44,250 nucleotides of DNA, from NCBI GenBank assembly GCA_015060485.1, contig SUYI01000031.1:1-44250 (forward strand). Direction: 5' to 3'. This document shows, in pieces, positions 15,792 to 24,537 of this stretch (positions are counted from its first letter, which is position 1; each line of letters starts with the position of its first letter). The notes beneath the pieces were generated by a model. That model was not told where the DNA came from and searched no databases. It saw nothing but the letters and a program-made list of their open reading frames with translations. This stretch comes from Prevotella sp. Its GTDB lineage: Bacteria > Bacteroidota > Bacteroidia > Bacteroidales > Bacteroidaceae. The translations under genes were made by a program, and so were the position numbers.

Positions 15792-16307
15792 TTATTGTAA
15801 AATCGCCTTGACTTCTTCGGTGATGTCCTCACCCCACTCGGGGTTCAGCCAAGGGAGCGCGTCGGCATCGGTATTCAGAATGAACGCATAGCCGTGTTGC
15901 TTGCCCACCTGTCCGACAGCTGTCGTTAGCAGCTGGTTCACCGTCTGTAGCAACTGTGCTTCCAGATCGTTCAGCATACGCTGACTCTCGTTCTTGAAGG
16001 CGATGTTCTTGTCGAGCATCTCCTGCAACTCACTCTGGCGCTTCTGCAGAATGGTCTTCGGGAAATTCTTCTGACCGTCCAGGAATTCCTCGTACTTCTT
16101 GTTGAAGTCGTCTTCCACACGCTTCATCTCAACAGCATACGCACTACGCATTTCTGCCAGTTGCTGCTGCATCTCAACATATTCCTTCATGGCGAGTCTG
16201 ACAGAGTCGAAACTCAAATATCCGAACTTCACGGTCGCATCAGTGCTCTGAGCCGAAGCCGTCAGCACCGTCAGCACCATCACCATCATGACAATAACTT
16301 TTTTCAT
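15792..16307 (-). CDS. OmpH/Skp family periplasmic chaperone
   Basis: A 171-aa exported protein with a signal peptide (residues 1-20, ending TASAQ). The central long coiled coil (about residues 35-125, KRVEDDFNKKYEEFLDGQKN region) is typical of Skp/OmpH jellyfish-shaped chaperones that hold unfolded outer-membrane proteins. The start is set at ATG 16307; the in-frame extension to 16400 would run through the promoter. It is co-transcribed with murI. Confidence 0.85.
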   Translation of the reverse strand: MKKVIVMMVMVLTVLTASAQSTDATVKFGYLSFDSVRLAMKEYVEMQQQLAEMRSAYAVEMKRVEDDFNKKYEEFLDGQKNFPKTILQKRQSELQEMLDKNIAFKNESQRMLNDLEAQLLQTVNQLLTTAVGQVGKQHGYAFILNTDADALPWLNPEWGEDITEEVKAILQ

Positions 16308-16337
16308 AATCCTTTTATTTCCTGTTTGTTGATGCTG

Positions 16338-16393
16338 CAAAGGTAGTGCAAATCGAATAAAATGCAAAATAAAATACGATTTATTTTCATTTT
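16338..16393 (-). promoter_or_regulatory. Promoter of ompH, part of a two-copy repeat
   Basis: Minus strand -7 TACCTTTG (16338-16345), 19-nt spacer, -33 TTTG (16365-16368). The 56-bp segment 16338-16393 is about 90% identical to 26109-26164 upstream of yifB, so the promoter itself is a dispersed sequence. Confidence 0.7.
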
Positions 16394-16407
16394 CGCTCAC
16401 TTATTCG

Positions 16408-16415
16408 TATATTTG
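16408..16415 (+). promoter_or_regulatory. -7 element of the corrin operon, nearly leaderless
   Basis: TATATTTG at 16408-16415, preceded by the dispersed CGCTCACTTATTCG word. The ATG at 16424 is only 8 nt downstream. No cobalamin riboswitch can fit between the promoter and the start codon. Confidence 0.6.
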
Positions 16416-16423
16416 CAGCTGAT

Positions 16424-17887
16424 ATGGGTAAAATTATCGTAGCAGGCATCGGACCTGGCAGCAAGGAAGACATCACCCCCGCCGTACTCGACGCAGTACA
16501 GCAGGCCGACTGTATCGTAGGATACAAATACTATTTTCAGTTCGTTGAGCCTTACGTCAAGCAGGGCTGCGAATGCATCGACACGGGTATGAAGCGCGAG
16601 CGCGAACGAGCCGAACAGGCTTTCCTCTTGGCGGAACAGGGCAAGACCGTTGTCGTCATCTCCTCGGGCGATGCTGGCATCTACGGTATGGGACCGCTCA
16701 TCTACGAGATGAGGGAGCAGCGGGCGGAAATGCAGCGTGAACGCAGCGCTGTGGACGGCGATTCTGTCGCCGTTTCCATCGAAGTGCTTCCGGGCATCTC
16801 GGCTTTCCAGAAGGCCGCCTCGTTATTAGGTGCGCCTATCGGTCACGACCTTTGCATCATTTCGCTCTCCGACCTGATGACCCCGTGGGAACTCATCGAG
16901 CGCCGCATCAAGGCTGCTGCTACGGGCGATTTCGTCACCGCCATCTACAATCCCAAGTCGCACGGACGCTACTGGCAGCTCTACCGCCTTGTGGAACTCT
17001 TCCTCGAGGTTCGCTCGCCGGAGACTCCTGTGGGCTACGTTCGTCAGGCGGGGCGCGACGAACAGGAAATCAAGGTTACCACCCTCGCCCATTTCGACCC
17101 TGAGGACATCGACATGTTCACCGTCGTGCTCATCGGCAATTCCCAATCGTATATCGCTGACGGTAAAATCATTACCCCTCGCGGATATGCTCTCACCTCT
17201 CGCCTCTCACCTCTCACCTCCGAGAAGCCGGGCCAGCAGATTATGATGGAGTCGTTCCGAACCATCAAGGGCGAGCTGCAGCGACAGGACTATCCCTTAG
17301 ACCACCTGTGGGCACTGCTGCACGCCATTCACACCACTGCCGACTTCGACATGCAGCGCATTCTCTATACGGACGAAGGTGCTGTGGAGACTCTATATAA
17401 TAAGGTAAAGGACGGAACGCTGAAAACCATTGTAACCGACGTAACAATGGTTACCAGCGGCATCCGCAAGGGCGCCCTCCAGCGGCTGGGCATCGAGGCA
17501 AAGTGCTATCTCAGCGATCCCCGCGTCGCAGAAATGACGGCGCAGCAATCTCTCACCTCTGAGAAAATTACTCGTACTCAGGCGGGCATCCGTCTGGCGG
17601 TAGAAGAGCATCCCGACGCACTCTTTGCCTTTGGCAATGCCCCGACGGCACTCATGGAACTATGCGACCTGATTCGTAAAGGAAAGGCCCATCCGGCTGG
17701 CATTATTGCTGCTCCCGTGGGATTCGTACATGTTCGTGAATCGAAACACATGGTAAAACCCTTCCGCGATATTCCCAAGATTATCGTCGAGGGTCGTAAG
17801 GGCGGTTCCAACCTGGCTGCCACCCTCTGCAACGCCATCTTGACGTTCGACGATGCTGCACAACTCAAACCAGGACGCGACCTTTGA
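16424..17887 (+). CDS. cobJ-cobH: Precorrin-3B C17-methyltransferase / precorrin-8X methylmutase fusion
   Basis: A 487-aa fusion of two corrin-ring enzymes. Residues about 1-250 are a CobJ/CbiH SAM methyltransferase (VAGIGPGSKEDITP, ISSGDAGIYGMGPL, LPGISAFQKAASLLGAP). Residues about 275-480 are a CobH/CbiC methylmutase (VTDVTMVTSGIRKG, FAFGNAPTALMELC, PAGIIAAPVGFVHVRESK). The linker and a second site in the methylmutase each contain the word LTSEK, encoded by a CTCTCACCTCTGAGAA-type dispersed repeat (17190-17227 and 17550-17567). It is the first gene of a cobalamin operon. Whether the early (cobalt-first) or late route is used is suggested by the cbiG domain downstream. Confidence 0.9.
   Translation: MGKIIVAGIGPGSKEDITPAVLDAVQQADCIVGYKYYFQFVEPYVKQGCECIDTGMKRERERAEQAFLLAEQGKTVVVISSGDAGIYGMGPLIYEMREQRAEMQRERSAVDGDSVAVSIEVLPGISAFQKAASLLGAPIGHDLCIISLSDLMTPWELIERRIKAAATGDFVTAIYNPKSHGRYWQLYRLVELFLEVRSPETPVGYVRQAGRDEQEIKVTTLAHFDPEDIDMFTVVLIGNSQSYIADGKIITPRGYALTSRLSPLTSEKPGQQIMMESFRTIKGELQRQDYPLDHLWALLHAIHTTADFDMQRILYTDEGAVETLYNKVKDGTLKTIVTDVTMVTSGIRKGALQRLGIEAKCYLSDPRVAEMTAQQSLTSEKITRTQAGIRLAVEEHPDALFAFGNAPTALMELCDLIRKGKAHPAGIIAAPVGFVHVRESKHMVKPFRDIPKIIVEGRKGGSNLAATLCNAILTFDDAAQLKPGRDL
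17190..17227 (+). repeat. In-frame iterated repeat in the CobJ-CobH linker
   Basis: Three to four imperfect copies of CTCTCACC/CTCTCGCC, encoding the linker TSRLSPLTSEK. A related single copy at 17550-17567 lies inside the methylmutase domain. Confidence 0.6.
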
Positions 17888-17891
17888 TTTT

Positions 17892-17921
17892 GAACCACGA
17901 ATTAAACGAATTCCACGAATT
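17892..17921 (+). repeat. 11-nt iterated repeat between cobJH and cobL
   Basis: Three imperfect copies of an 11-nt ACGAATTAA/ACGAATTCC word (ACCACGAATT start) between the stop of the fusion gene and the ATG at 17925. This word type recurs in unrelated bacteria as a junction repeat, to my memory. Confidence 0.6.
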
Positions 17922-17924
17922 GAT

Positions 17925-19160
17925 ATGTTGCGTTTTATCGTCATCGGCATTACCGACAATCCACAGCCTTGGTTTACTCCAGAGGTCATGGATATCATTA
18001 AGCAGGGCAAGGTGTTCTCTGGTGGCAAGCGCCATCATGAGATAGTGGCGCCGTTCCTGCCTGCTGATGCTGAGTGGATTGACATCACCGTCCCCATCGA
18101 CGCGGTGTTCGGGCAGTATGAGTGTATCAGCGACAAAATCGCTGAGCACACTATCGTTGTCTTTGCCAGTGGCGACCCGCTGTTCTTCGGCTTTGCGAAT
18201 ACCATCAAGCGGAAAATGCCCGAGGCCGACATCGTGGTCTATCCTACCTTCAACTCCCTGCAGATGCTGGCCCACAGACTGGTGATGCCCTATCACGATA
18301 TGCGCATCGTCTCGTTGACGGGACGTCCTTGGCCCGGATTCGACAAGGCACTCATCGAGAGAACCGAGAAGATTGGCGTGCTCACCGACAAGGAACATAC
18401 TCCTGCTGCCATTGCCCAGCGAATGCTGGAATACGGCTACACCGACTACACCATGCACGTTGGCGAACACCTGGGCAACCCCGTGCTCGAAACAGTCACA
18501 ACGCTGGCACTTGAAGAGGCTGCCAAGCGCGATTTCTCAATGCCTAACTGCGTGATTCTCGATGGCAAAACCATCGAGCACAATAAACCCTTCGGCATTC
18601 CTGAAAGCGAGTTCACGCTCCTTGACGGACGCGAAAAAATGATTACCAAGATGCCCATCCGCCTGCTGACCCTGCAGGCACTCGACCTGCCCCGTCGCCA
18701 TGTCCTCTGGGACATCGGCTTCTGCACGGGCAGCATCTCCATCGAGGCACGTTTGCTATTCCCCCATCTTCAGGTTGAGGCCTTCGAGATACGGCCCGAG
18801 TGCGAGGCTATCATCCGCGAGAATGCTCGTCGCTTCGGCGCCCCCGGCATCAACGTCCACATGGGCGACTTCCTCTCTGTTTGTTGCGATGATATCGCAA
18901 CATACGGAATGCCTGACGCTGTCTTCGTCGGCGGACATGGCGGTCGCCTCAAGGAAATCATCGCCAAGGTACTTACCGTGTTGGCTCCCGGTGGCGTTAT
19001 CGTCATGAACAGCGTCAAAGCCCCCAAGGTGCTTACCGACAGCCACCAGCTCTGGAATGAGGCATGCCAAGAGCTCGGCCTTACCCAAGAGCCCACCATG
19101 AGAATTGTATTAGACAATCATCACCCCATAGAAATACTAAAAGCTATCAAACCAATATGA
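17925..19160 (+). CDS. cobL: Precorrin-6Y C5,15-methyltransferase (CbiE-CbiT fusion)
   Basis: A 411-aa bifunctional enzyme. The N-terminal half (about 1-200) is a CbiE tetrapyrrole methyltransferase (VVFASGDPLFFGFAN, YPTFNSLQMLA). The C-terminal half (about 205-411) is a CbiT decarboxylating methyltransferase with the SAM motif LWDIGFCTGSISIEA. It methylates C5 and C15 and decarboxylates the C12 acetate of the corrin ring. The start is set at ATG 17925, giving the normal N-terminus MLRFIVIGIT; the in-frame upstream codons come from the iterated repeat. Its stop overlaps the GH8 start (ATGA). Confidence 0.92.
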   Translation: MLRFIVIGITDNPQPWFTPEVMDIIKQGKVFSGGKRHHEIVAPFLPADAEWIDITVPIDAVFGQYECISDKIAEHTIVVFASGDPLFFGFANTIKRKMPEADIVVYPTFNSLQMLAHRLVMPYHDMRIVSLTGRPWPGFDKALIERTEKIGVLTDKEHTPAAIAQRMLEYGYTDYTMHVGEHLGNPVLETVTTLALEEAAKRDFSMPNCVILDGKTIEHNKPFGIPESEFTLLDGREKMITKMPIRLLTLQALDLPRRHVLWDIGFCTGSISIEARLLFPHLQVEAFEIRPECEAIIRENARRFGAPGINVHMGDFLSVCCDDIATYGMPDAVFVGGHGGRLKEIIAKVLTVLAPGGVIVMNSVKAPKVLTDSHQLWNEACQELGLTQEPTMRIVLDNHHPIEILKAIKPI

Positions 19161-20521
19161 AGAAATCAATCATGACGGCATCGCTCCTGATGCTCACCAT
19201 TCAGCTCATGGCCCTTACCCCTTGGAAGAAAGGCGCCTTCGAAACGGGCCAGTATCGCAACATCTTCGTCGAGATGGGCTACAGCCAGGCCGATGTCGAC
19301 GCCAAAGTCCGGGAAGTATTCAACGACGTGTTCCGCGGACCAAACAAGGTCTATTTCGAGGTTGGCGACACGATGGGCTATGTCTCCGACGTCAAGAACC
19401 ATGATGCCCGCACCGAGGGCATGTCGTACGGCATGATGGTCGCCGTGCAGTTCGGCGAGAAGGACATCTTCGACCGTCTGTGGCGCTGGGCCAGGAAATA
19501 CATGCAGCATCACGACGGTGTGCGCAAGGGCTATTTCGCCTGGAGCTGCAAGACCGACGGCACGCACAATGCCGAGGGGGCTGCCTCCGACGGCGAGCTC
19601 TACTTCATCACCGCCCTCATCTTCGCCTCCAACCGCTGGGGCAACGATACCGGCATCAACTACAAGGCCGAAGCACAGCACATCCTCGACTGCATCCAGC
19701 CCAAGGAATATACCCCCGAACCCCGCCAGGGCGGCTTCCCTGGCTTTGGTCCTCAGCAGACTGGACCTCAGAAGATGTATCTCATCGACCCTGAGACGAA
19801 GCTGATTACCTTTACCCCCGACGGCTTCGGACAGCGCTTCACCGATCCCAGCTACCACATCCCAGCCTTCTATGAGGTGTGGGCGCGATGGGCCGACGAC
19901 GGACGCGCAGACCATTGGAACGAGTGTGCCCGCAAGAGCCGCGCCTTCCTGCATACGTGCATCAACGAAAAGACCGGTCTGAACGGCGACCAGTGCCAGT
20001 ACGACGGCTCCGAGATGCAGATGCCACGCTTCCCAGGCATGCCCCAGCGTCCGCAGGGCGACGCTCCCCGCCGCAATGGCAACAACAATTTCCGCTACGA
20101 CTCGTGGCGCGTTCCTATGAACATCGCCCTCGACTACGAGTGGAGCTGTGCCGATGGCGACTGGCAGCAGCACTATGGCGAGACTATCCAGAACTTCCTC
20201 TATAGTCAAGGCATCGACACCTTCGTTGACCAGTATCGCACAGACGGCACACTTCCTGAAGGCAACGAAATCTTGCAGGCTGGCGGATTCCGCAAGCTGC
20301 GCCACAGCATCGGACTCGTCGCCACCTCTGCTGCCGCTTCCGTCATGTGCAGTCACGCCAAGAGCAAGGAGTTTGTCGACCATTTGTGGAACATGAAGCA
20401 CGAGCCCTTCGACGACGGCTATTTCGATGCCTACTACGACGGTCTGCTGCGTCTCTTTGCCTTCATGCATCTCAGCGGAAACTACCGGATTGTTACTCCA
20501 CAGGGAAAGGTAAAAAAGTAA
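19157..20521 (+). CDS. GH8 glycoside hydrolase, xylanase/exo-oligoxylanase type
   Basis: A 454-aa secreted or periplasmic hydrolase with a signal peptide (about 1-19). The GH8 (alpha/alpha)6-barrel signatures are TEGMSYGMMVAVQ (86-98, E87 as probable general acid), AASDGELYF (142-150, D145) and RYDSWRVPMNIALDY (D315 region). The family cleaves beta-1,4 xylan, chitosan or cellulose; the overall pattern resembles reducing-end xylose-releasing enzymes. Two Pro/Gly/Gln-rich loops (about 185-206 and 287-311) are unusual inserts. It starts in the cobL stop codon and ends 10 nt before the cbiG-cobM start, so a polysaccharide enzyme is embedded in a cobalamin operon. The last codons (GKVKK) come from an iterated repeat. 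Confidence 0.85.
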   Translation: MKKSIMTASLLMLTIQLMALTPWKKGAFETGQYRNIFVEMGYSQADVDAKVREVFNDVFRGPNKVYFEVGDTMGYVSDVKNHDARTEGMSYGMMVAVQFGEKDIFDRLWRWARKYMQHHDGVRKGYFAWSCKTDGTHNAEGAASDGELYFITALIFASNRWGNDTGINYKAEAQHILDCIQPKEYTPEPRQGGFPGFGPQQTGPQKMYLIDPETKLITFTPDGFGQRFTDPSYHIPAFYEVWARWADDGRADHWNECARKSRAFLHTCINEKTGLNGDQCQYDGSEMQMPRFPGMPQRPQGDAPRRNGNNNFRYDSWRVPMNIALDYEWSCADGDWQQHYGETIQNFLYSQGIDTFVDQYRTDGTLPEGNEILQAGGFRKLRHSIGLVATSAAASVMCSHAKSKEFVDHLWNMKHEPFDDGYFDAYYDGLLRLFAFMHLSGNYRIVTPQGKVKK

Positions 20522-20530
20522 AAAGGTAAT
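20505..20530 (+). repeat. Iterated repeat at the GH8-cbiG junction
   Basis: GTAAAAAAGTAAAAAGGTAA iteration containing the GH8 stop codon. The same word recurs at 28790-28820 and 32698-32728. Confidence 0.6.
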
Positions 20531-20531
20531 C

Positions 20532-22313
20532 ATGAAGACAGCAGTCATACAAATCAGCGAGGCCGGCAAGGATATTGCTCTTTCGCTTCAGCGTGAACTT
20601 GGTGCCAAGATGATACAGCGTACCGATGTTGGTAAACAATGGAAGAAGTTCGATGGCTTTGTGTTCATCGGAGCGATGGGCATCTGTGTGCGCACCATTG
20701 CCCCTTATATTCAGGACAAACACGAAGACCCTGCTGTGGTCTGTGTCGACAGCATGGGACTCAATGCCATCTCTGTGCTTTCAGGACATATCGGAGGGGC
20801 TAACGACTTGGCTCGCGAAGTGGCTGGTTTGATTGGTGCTCGCGAGGTCATCACCACCCAGAGTGACAATGCCGGACTGTGGGCACTCGACACCTTTGCT
20901 GAACGATTCCATTGGGCCATTGCCAGCGACGATGACATGAACGAGTGCATCTATGCCTTCGTCAATCGTCAGCCTACTGCCCTGCTGATGGAGGTCTGCG
21001 ACGAGGGAACGGACTATCTGGAGAAGACGCTTCCTGAGCACGTGACTGTTGTCAAAAGTCTCGAGGAGGTTGACCCCAAGAAATTCAGTCTTGTCATCTT
21101 GGTGACGCCCTATAATCTCTGCGTGCCTTATGGTGTGCTCGAGTTGCATTTCGTACCCATGATAGCCTCTCTGGGCTTTGGAATCGCCCATCATCCTGAT
21201 GACTACGAGGACATCTACGACGAGATTGACGAGGCCATGAGTCAGATTGGTGTGTTACCCTGCTACAAGCGCTATTGCACTATCGACGTGAAGCAGGAGG
21301 AAGAGTTCTGTGCGATGCTTGTCGATGATTTAGGCGAAGAACTCGTCTTCTATACAGCAGAACAACTCGCTAAGGTCGAGGTGCCCAATCCCAGCACGAC
21401 CGTCGAGAAACATGTGGGTACGCCTTCAGTCTGCGAGGCAGCAGCGATTCTGGGTTCCAACAATGGTAAACTGATTGTCCCCAAGGTGAAAGGCAGGAAC
21501 TGGACTGCCGCTCTGGCCATTCCCTACGAGAATCTGAGGGAAAGGCAGGGGCACATCGAGATTGTCGGTGCAGGTCCCGGCGACCCCGATTTGGTGAGTG
21601 TGCGAGGTAGAAAAATGTTGGAACGTGCCGACCTCATCCTCTATGCCGGTTCCCTGGTTCCCAAGGCACTCACCGAGTGCCACAAGCCCGGCGCCGTCGT
21701 GCGCTCGTCGGCAGATATGACTCTCGAGGAGCAATGCACGCTGATGAAGGAACATTACGACCGCGGTCACTTCATCGTCCGCCTGCACACCGGCGACCCC
21801 TGCATCTTCGGGGCCATACAGGAGCAGATGGCCTTCTTCGACCTCAACCACATGTCGTATCACATCACCCCCGGCATCTCGTCGTTCCTTGCCGCTGCCG
21901 CCGAGTTGCAGAGCCAGTTCACCATTCCCGAGCGTTGTCAGACCATCATCCTCACACGTGGCGAAGGCCGCACACCCATGCCCGGAAAGGAACAGCTGCA
22001 CCTGCTGGCCCGCAGCCAGTCCACCATGTGCATCTTCCTTTCGGCAGCCATTGTCGACGATGTGCAACGTGAACTGTTGATGGAATATCCCGAAGATACG
22101 CCCGTTGCTGCTTGCTACCATCTCACATGGCCCGACCAGCGCATCTATCGCGGCAAACTCAAGGACCTGGCGCGCATCGTCCACGACAACCACCTCACCC
22201 TCACCACCATGCTCGTAGTCGGCGAGGCCATCGACAACCGCCAAGGACTCTCCGCCCTTTACGACAAGCACTTCACGCACCTCTTCCGACAAGGCGATGA
22301 TGCCACCTCTTAA
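20532..22313 (+). CDS. cbiG-cobM: Cobalt-precorrin-5A hydrolase / precorrin-4 C11-methyltransferase fusion
   Basis: A 593-aa fusion. Residues about 1-340 are CbiG (GFVFIGAMGICVRTIAPY and LSGHIGGANDLAREVAG in the N-terminal domain; GTPSVCEAAAILGS and LIVPKVKGRNWTAALA in the C-terminal domain), which opens the lactone ring. Residues about 345-593 are CobM/CbiF (VGAGPGDPDLVSVRGR, LHTGDPCIFGAIQEQ, SYHITPGISSF), which methylates C11. CbiG belongs to the cobalt-early (anaerobic) pathway, so the set probably works on cobalt-corrinoids. The stop overlaps the convergent GH31 stop by 3 bp. Other required genes (cobI, cbiD, cbiJ, cbiK) are not in the window. Confidence 0.92.
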   Translation: MKTAVIQISEAGKDIALSLQRELGAKMIQRTDVGKQWKKFDGFVFIGAMGICVRTIAPYIQDKHEDPAVVCVDSMGLNAISVLSGHIGGANDLAREVAGLIGAREVITTQSDNAGLWALDTFAERFHWAIASDDDMNECIYAFVNRQPTALLMEVCDEGTDYLEKTLPEHVTVVKSLEEVDPKKFSLVILVTPYNLCVPYGVLELHFVPMIASLGFGIAHHPDDYEDIYDEIDEAMSQIGVLPCYKRYCTIDVKQEEEFCAMLVDDLGEELVFYTAEQLAKVEVPNPSTTVEKHVGTPSVCEAAAILGSNNGKLIVPKVKGRNWTAALAIPYENLRERQGHIEIVGAGPGDPDLVSVRGRKMLERADLILYAGSLVPKALTECHKPGAVVRSSADMTLEEQCTLMKEHYDRGHFIVRLHTGDPCIFGAIQEQMAFFDLNHMSYHITPGISSFLAAAAELQSQFTIPERCQTIILTRGEGRTPMPGKEQLHLLARSQSTMCIFLSAAIVDDVQRELLMEYPEDTPVAACYHLTWPDQRIYRGKLKDLARIVHDNHLTLTTMLVVGEAIDNRQGLSALYDKHFTHLFRQGDDATS

Positions 22314-24502
22314 CGGCGGGGCACCTCGCTCTCATAGCCGGCACGGACGAATACGGGAATGAAGGCCTTCGTGACGGCTGTCGTCACCCACTGTCCACCG
22401 TCGTAGTGCCGTCCCGTGCGGTAGTCGGTCCATCCTCCCTTGTTTTTCGGCAGATACGTGCGCCATGTGGTGACACCTGGCTCGGTGACGGGACTGATGA
22501 GCAGTGCCGGACCGAACATATATTCATATTTCTGCTCCAGTGCCACTGCGTCGTCGGCAAAGTCGAACACCAGCGGACGCATCAGCGTATAGCCCCTCTG
22601 GCTCACCGCCTTCGCCTGGCGTTCAATATACGGCAGCAGCCGGTAGCGTTCCTTCAGGCACTCACCGACGATGCCCTGCGCTTCCGCTCCGTAGTTCCAG
22701 GGCTCCGTATTGCTCATATAGCCGTGAACGCGCATCAGCGGCAGATACACCGCCGTCTCAATCCACCGCAGCATCCGCTCGATGTACGCGCTGTCCGTAT
22801 ACTGGTCTGTCGGACGGAAGAAACCGCCGGCATCATACGTCCACCAGGGGATGCCCGTAGCCTGCAGGCCCAGACCGGCCGTCAGCTGGCGGCGTAGCGT
22901 CTCCCAGTCGTTACCCACGTCGCCCGACCACAGCGCAGCGCCATAGCGCTGAATGCCCGGAAACCCGCACCGCGTCAGTATCATCGGACTTTCCACTTTC
23001 CTCTTTCCACTTTCCACTCGTTTGAGCCCATCATAGACTGTTTTACAGACGAGGAGCGAGAAGGCGTTCCTCACCTGTTCCCCTGCCCATTGTCCGTTGT
23101 TCACACGGCGTCCCACCAAGTCGTCGTTCTCCGGTTCAGTGGCGTCCTGCCACCAGGCGTCGATGCCCAGAGGCACCAGTCGTTCCTCGAAGTTTCTCCA
23201 GTATGCTGCTGCCGCCTCGGGGTTAAAGAAGTCTATCCAGTCCGTTCCGGGAATGTAGTATCCCTTCGCCATCATCTCGTGGCCTACTTCCGAGTTCGCG
23301 TCCACCTTCGACCATACCGACAGCATCAGCCTCATATCCATGCGGTGCAGACTGTCCGTCAGCGCCTTCGGGTCCGGATAGAACTCCTCGTCAAACCGCA
23401 TCGCGTTCCATCCGTATTTCCCCCAGTACTGCCAGTCCTGCACCAACATGCTCACTGGCAGACCCTCGCTGCGGAACCGGTTGGCAGTCTCCAGAATCTC
23501 CTGCGACGAGTGGAATCGCTCCCGGCAGTGGATATATCCCAGCGCCCATGTCGGCATCTCAGGGCAGTTTCCCGTCAGTTCGCGGTAGGTGGCGACGATT
23601 TCATCGGATGTACCCACGAACACCGTATAGTCCAGCACTTCGGCCACTGGCGACTGGAACGTCGTCTCGTCCGTCACCCGCCGGTAGTACACCGTCGGCC
23701 GGTCATCCCGTGTCAGCTCCGCTGTCAGCGTGTGCTCGCCAGCCTCCAGCCTCACGATGGCCGATGCCGTCGGTGGCAGCCACATGTTCTGCATCTCCAT
23801 CACCGTCACGCCGTCTATCATCAGGTTGTGTCTGCGGGCCATCTTCTGTCCCACGTCCAGCAGCAGGGCATAGTCGCCCGCCTCGCTGATGCTGATGGTG
23901 CCCTCAAACACGTTCCTTTCCCTCACCTCCTTTCGTCCGCCTTCCGTCGACGTCACGTTCACCACTTCGCGCTGTCCAGCGCCCGCTCTCCTTTCCAGCC
24001 CGACACTCCTGTCACACGGGTTATAGTCCGTCAGTCCATAGTTGTTCCATAGAATGCCGTATCCCTTGCTCGACAGCAGCATCGGCACCGAAATCTGCGT
24101 GTTCACCTGCGTCAGCCGTCGTGTCAGCCCGCGCACGTTGCTGTATCCGTCCTGGAACTGTCCCAGTCCGTACAGACATTCATCCTTCTTCGAGTCAAAC
24201 GTCACCGTCGCCCTTCCGTCCGTCAGCTCGTTCCTCGTTGCGCGGAACACCACGCGCCCCTTCTTGTCACTCACGGTGACAACACCACCCTCTATGGTGG
24301 CCTTGATGTCGGGCGACGCCTCCTCGTCGTGCTTCACATACACCCAGTCGGGCAGACTGCGCTGAACCCCCTCAGGAGCATATTGTATACGGACGGCATT
24401 CTTCGCCACATACTTCGCGCTGCCCACGGGTTTCTTCCCCTGTGCGCTACATGCCAGAGTCACACCAAGGGCTAATGCAATAATAGTTGATAACCGTTTC
24501 AT
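22310..24502 (-). CDS. GH31 alpha-xylosidase-like glycoside hydrolase
   Basis: A 730-aa exported enzyme with a signal peptide (about 1-21, ending CSAQG). It has the GH31 barrel motifs WIDFFNPEAA, DAWWQDATEPE (nucleophile about D453) and LWSGDVGND (acid about D528). An inserted PA14-like segment (about residues 196-279) is the arrangement seen in Bacteroidota alpha-xylosidases acting on xyloglucan; alpha-glucosidase activity is an alternative. Residues about 496-505 (VESGKRKVES) are encoded by an iterated CTTTCCACTTTCC repeat inside the barrel. The start is set at ATG 24502; upstream in-frame codons overlap yifB. Its stop overlaps that of cbiG-cobM. Confidence 0.85.
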   Translation of the reverse strand: MKRLSTIIALALGVTLACSAQGKKPVGSAKYVAKNAVRIQYAPEGVQRSLPDWVYVKHDEEASPDIKATIEGGVVTVSDKKGRVVFRATRNELTDGRATVTFDSKKDECLYGLGQFQDGYSNVRGLTRRLTQVNTQISVPMLLSSKGYGILWNNYGLTDYNPCDRSVGLERRAGAGQREVVNVTSTEGGRKEVRERNVFEGTISISEAGDYALLLDVGQKMARRHNLMIDGVTVMEMQNMWLPPTASAIVRLEAGEHTLTAELTRDDRPTVYYRRVTDETTFQSPVAEVLDYTVFVGTSDEIVATYRELTGNCPEMPTWALGYIHCRERFHSSQEILETANRFRSEGLPVSMLVQDWQYWGKYGWNAMRFDEEFYPDPKALTDSLHRMDMRLMLSVWSKVDANSEVGHEMMAKGYYIPGTDWIDFFNPEAAAAYWRNFEERLVPLGIDAWWQDATEPENDDLVGRRVNNGQWAGEQVRNAFSLLVCKTVYDGLKRVESGKRKVESPMILTRCGFPGIQRYGAALWSGDVGNDWETLRRQLTAGLGLQATGIPWWTYDAGGFFRPTDQYTDSAYIERMLRWIETAVYLPLMRVHGYMSNTEPWNYGAEAQGIVGECLKERYRLLPYIERQAKAVSQRGYTLMRPLVFDFADDAVALEQKYEYMFGPALLISPVTEPGVTTWRTYLPKNKGGWTDYRTGRHYDGGQWVTTAVTKAFIPVFVRAGYESEVPRR
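22991..23022 (-). repeat. In-frame iterated repeat inside GH31
   Basis: Imperfect copies of CTTTCCACT in the coding frame, translated as VESGKRKVES. It lies just before the strand carrying PMILTRCGFPG. Confidence 0.6.
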
Positions 24503-24537
24503 ACGATTGATTTTAAATGAGCGGAAAATCGAGCGAT

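Noticed and set aside
16308..16423. Cobalamin riboswitch upstream of the corrin operon
   Set aside because: The gap is too short after the -7 box and no conserved box sequence was seen.
17853..17924. Upstream extension of cobL
   Set aside because: It would run through the previous gene end and the iterated ACGAATT repeat; the ATG at 17925 matches the family N-terminus.
19166..20569. 467-aa antisense reading frame across GH8
   Set aside because: It is the complement of a clear GH8 gene with family motifs; long antisense frames arise from the GC-rich third positions.
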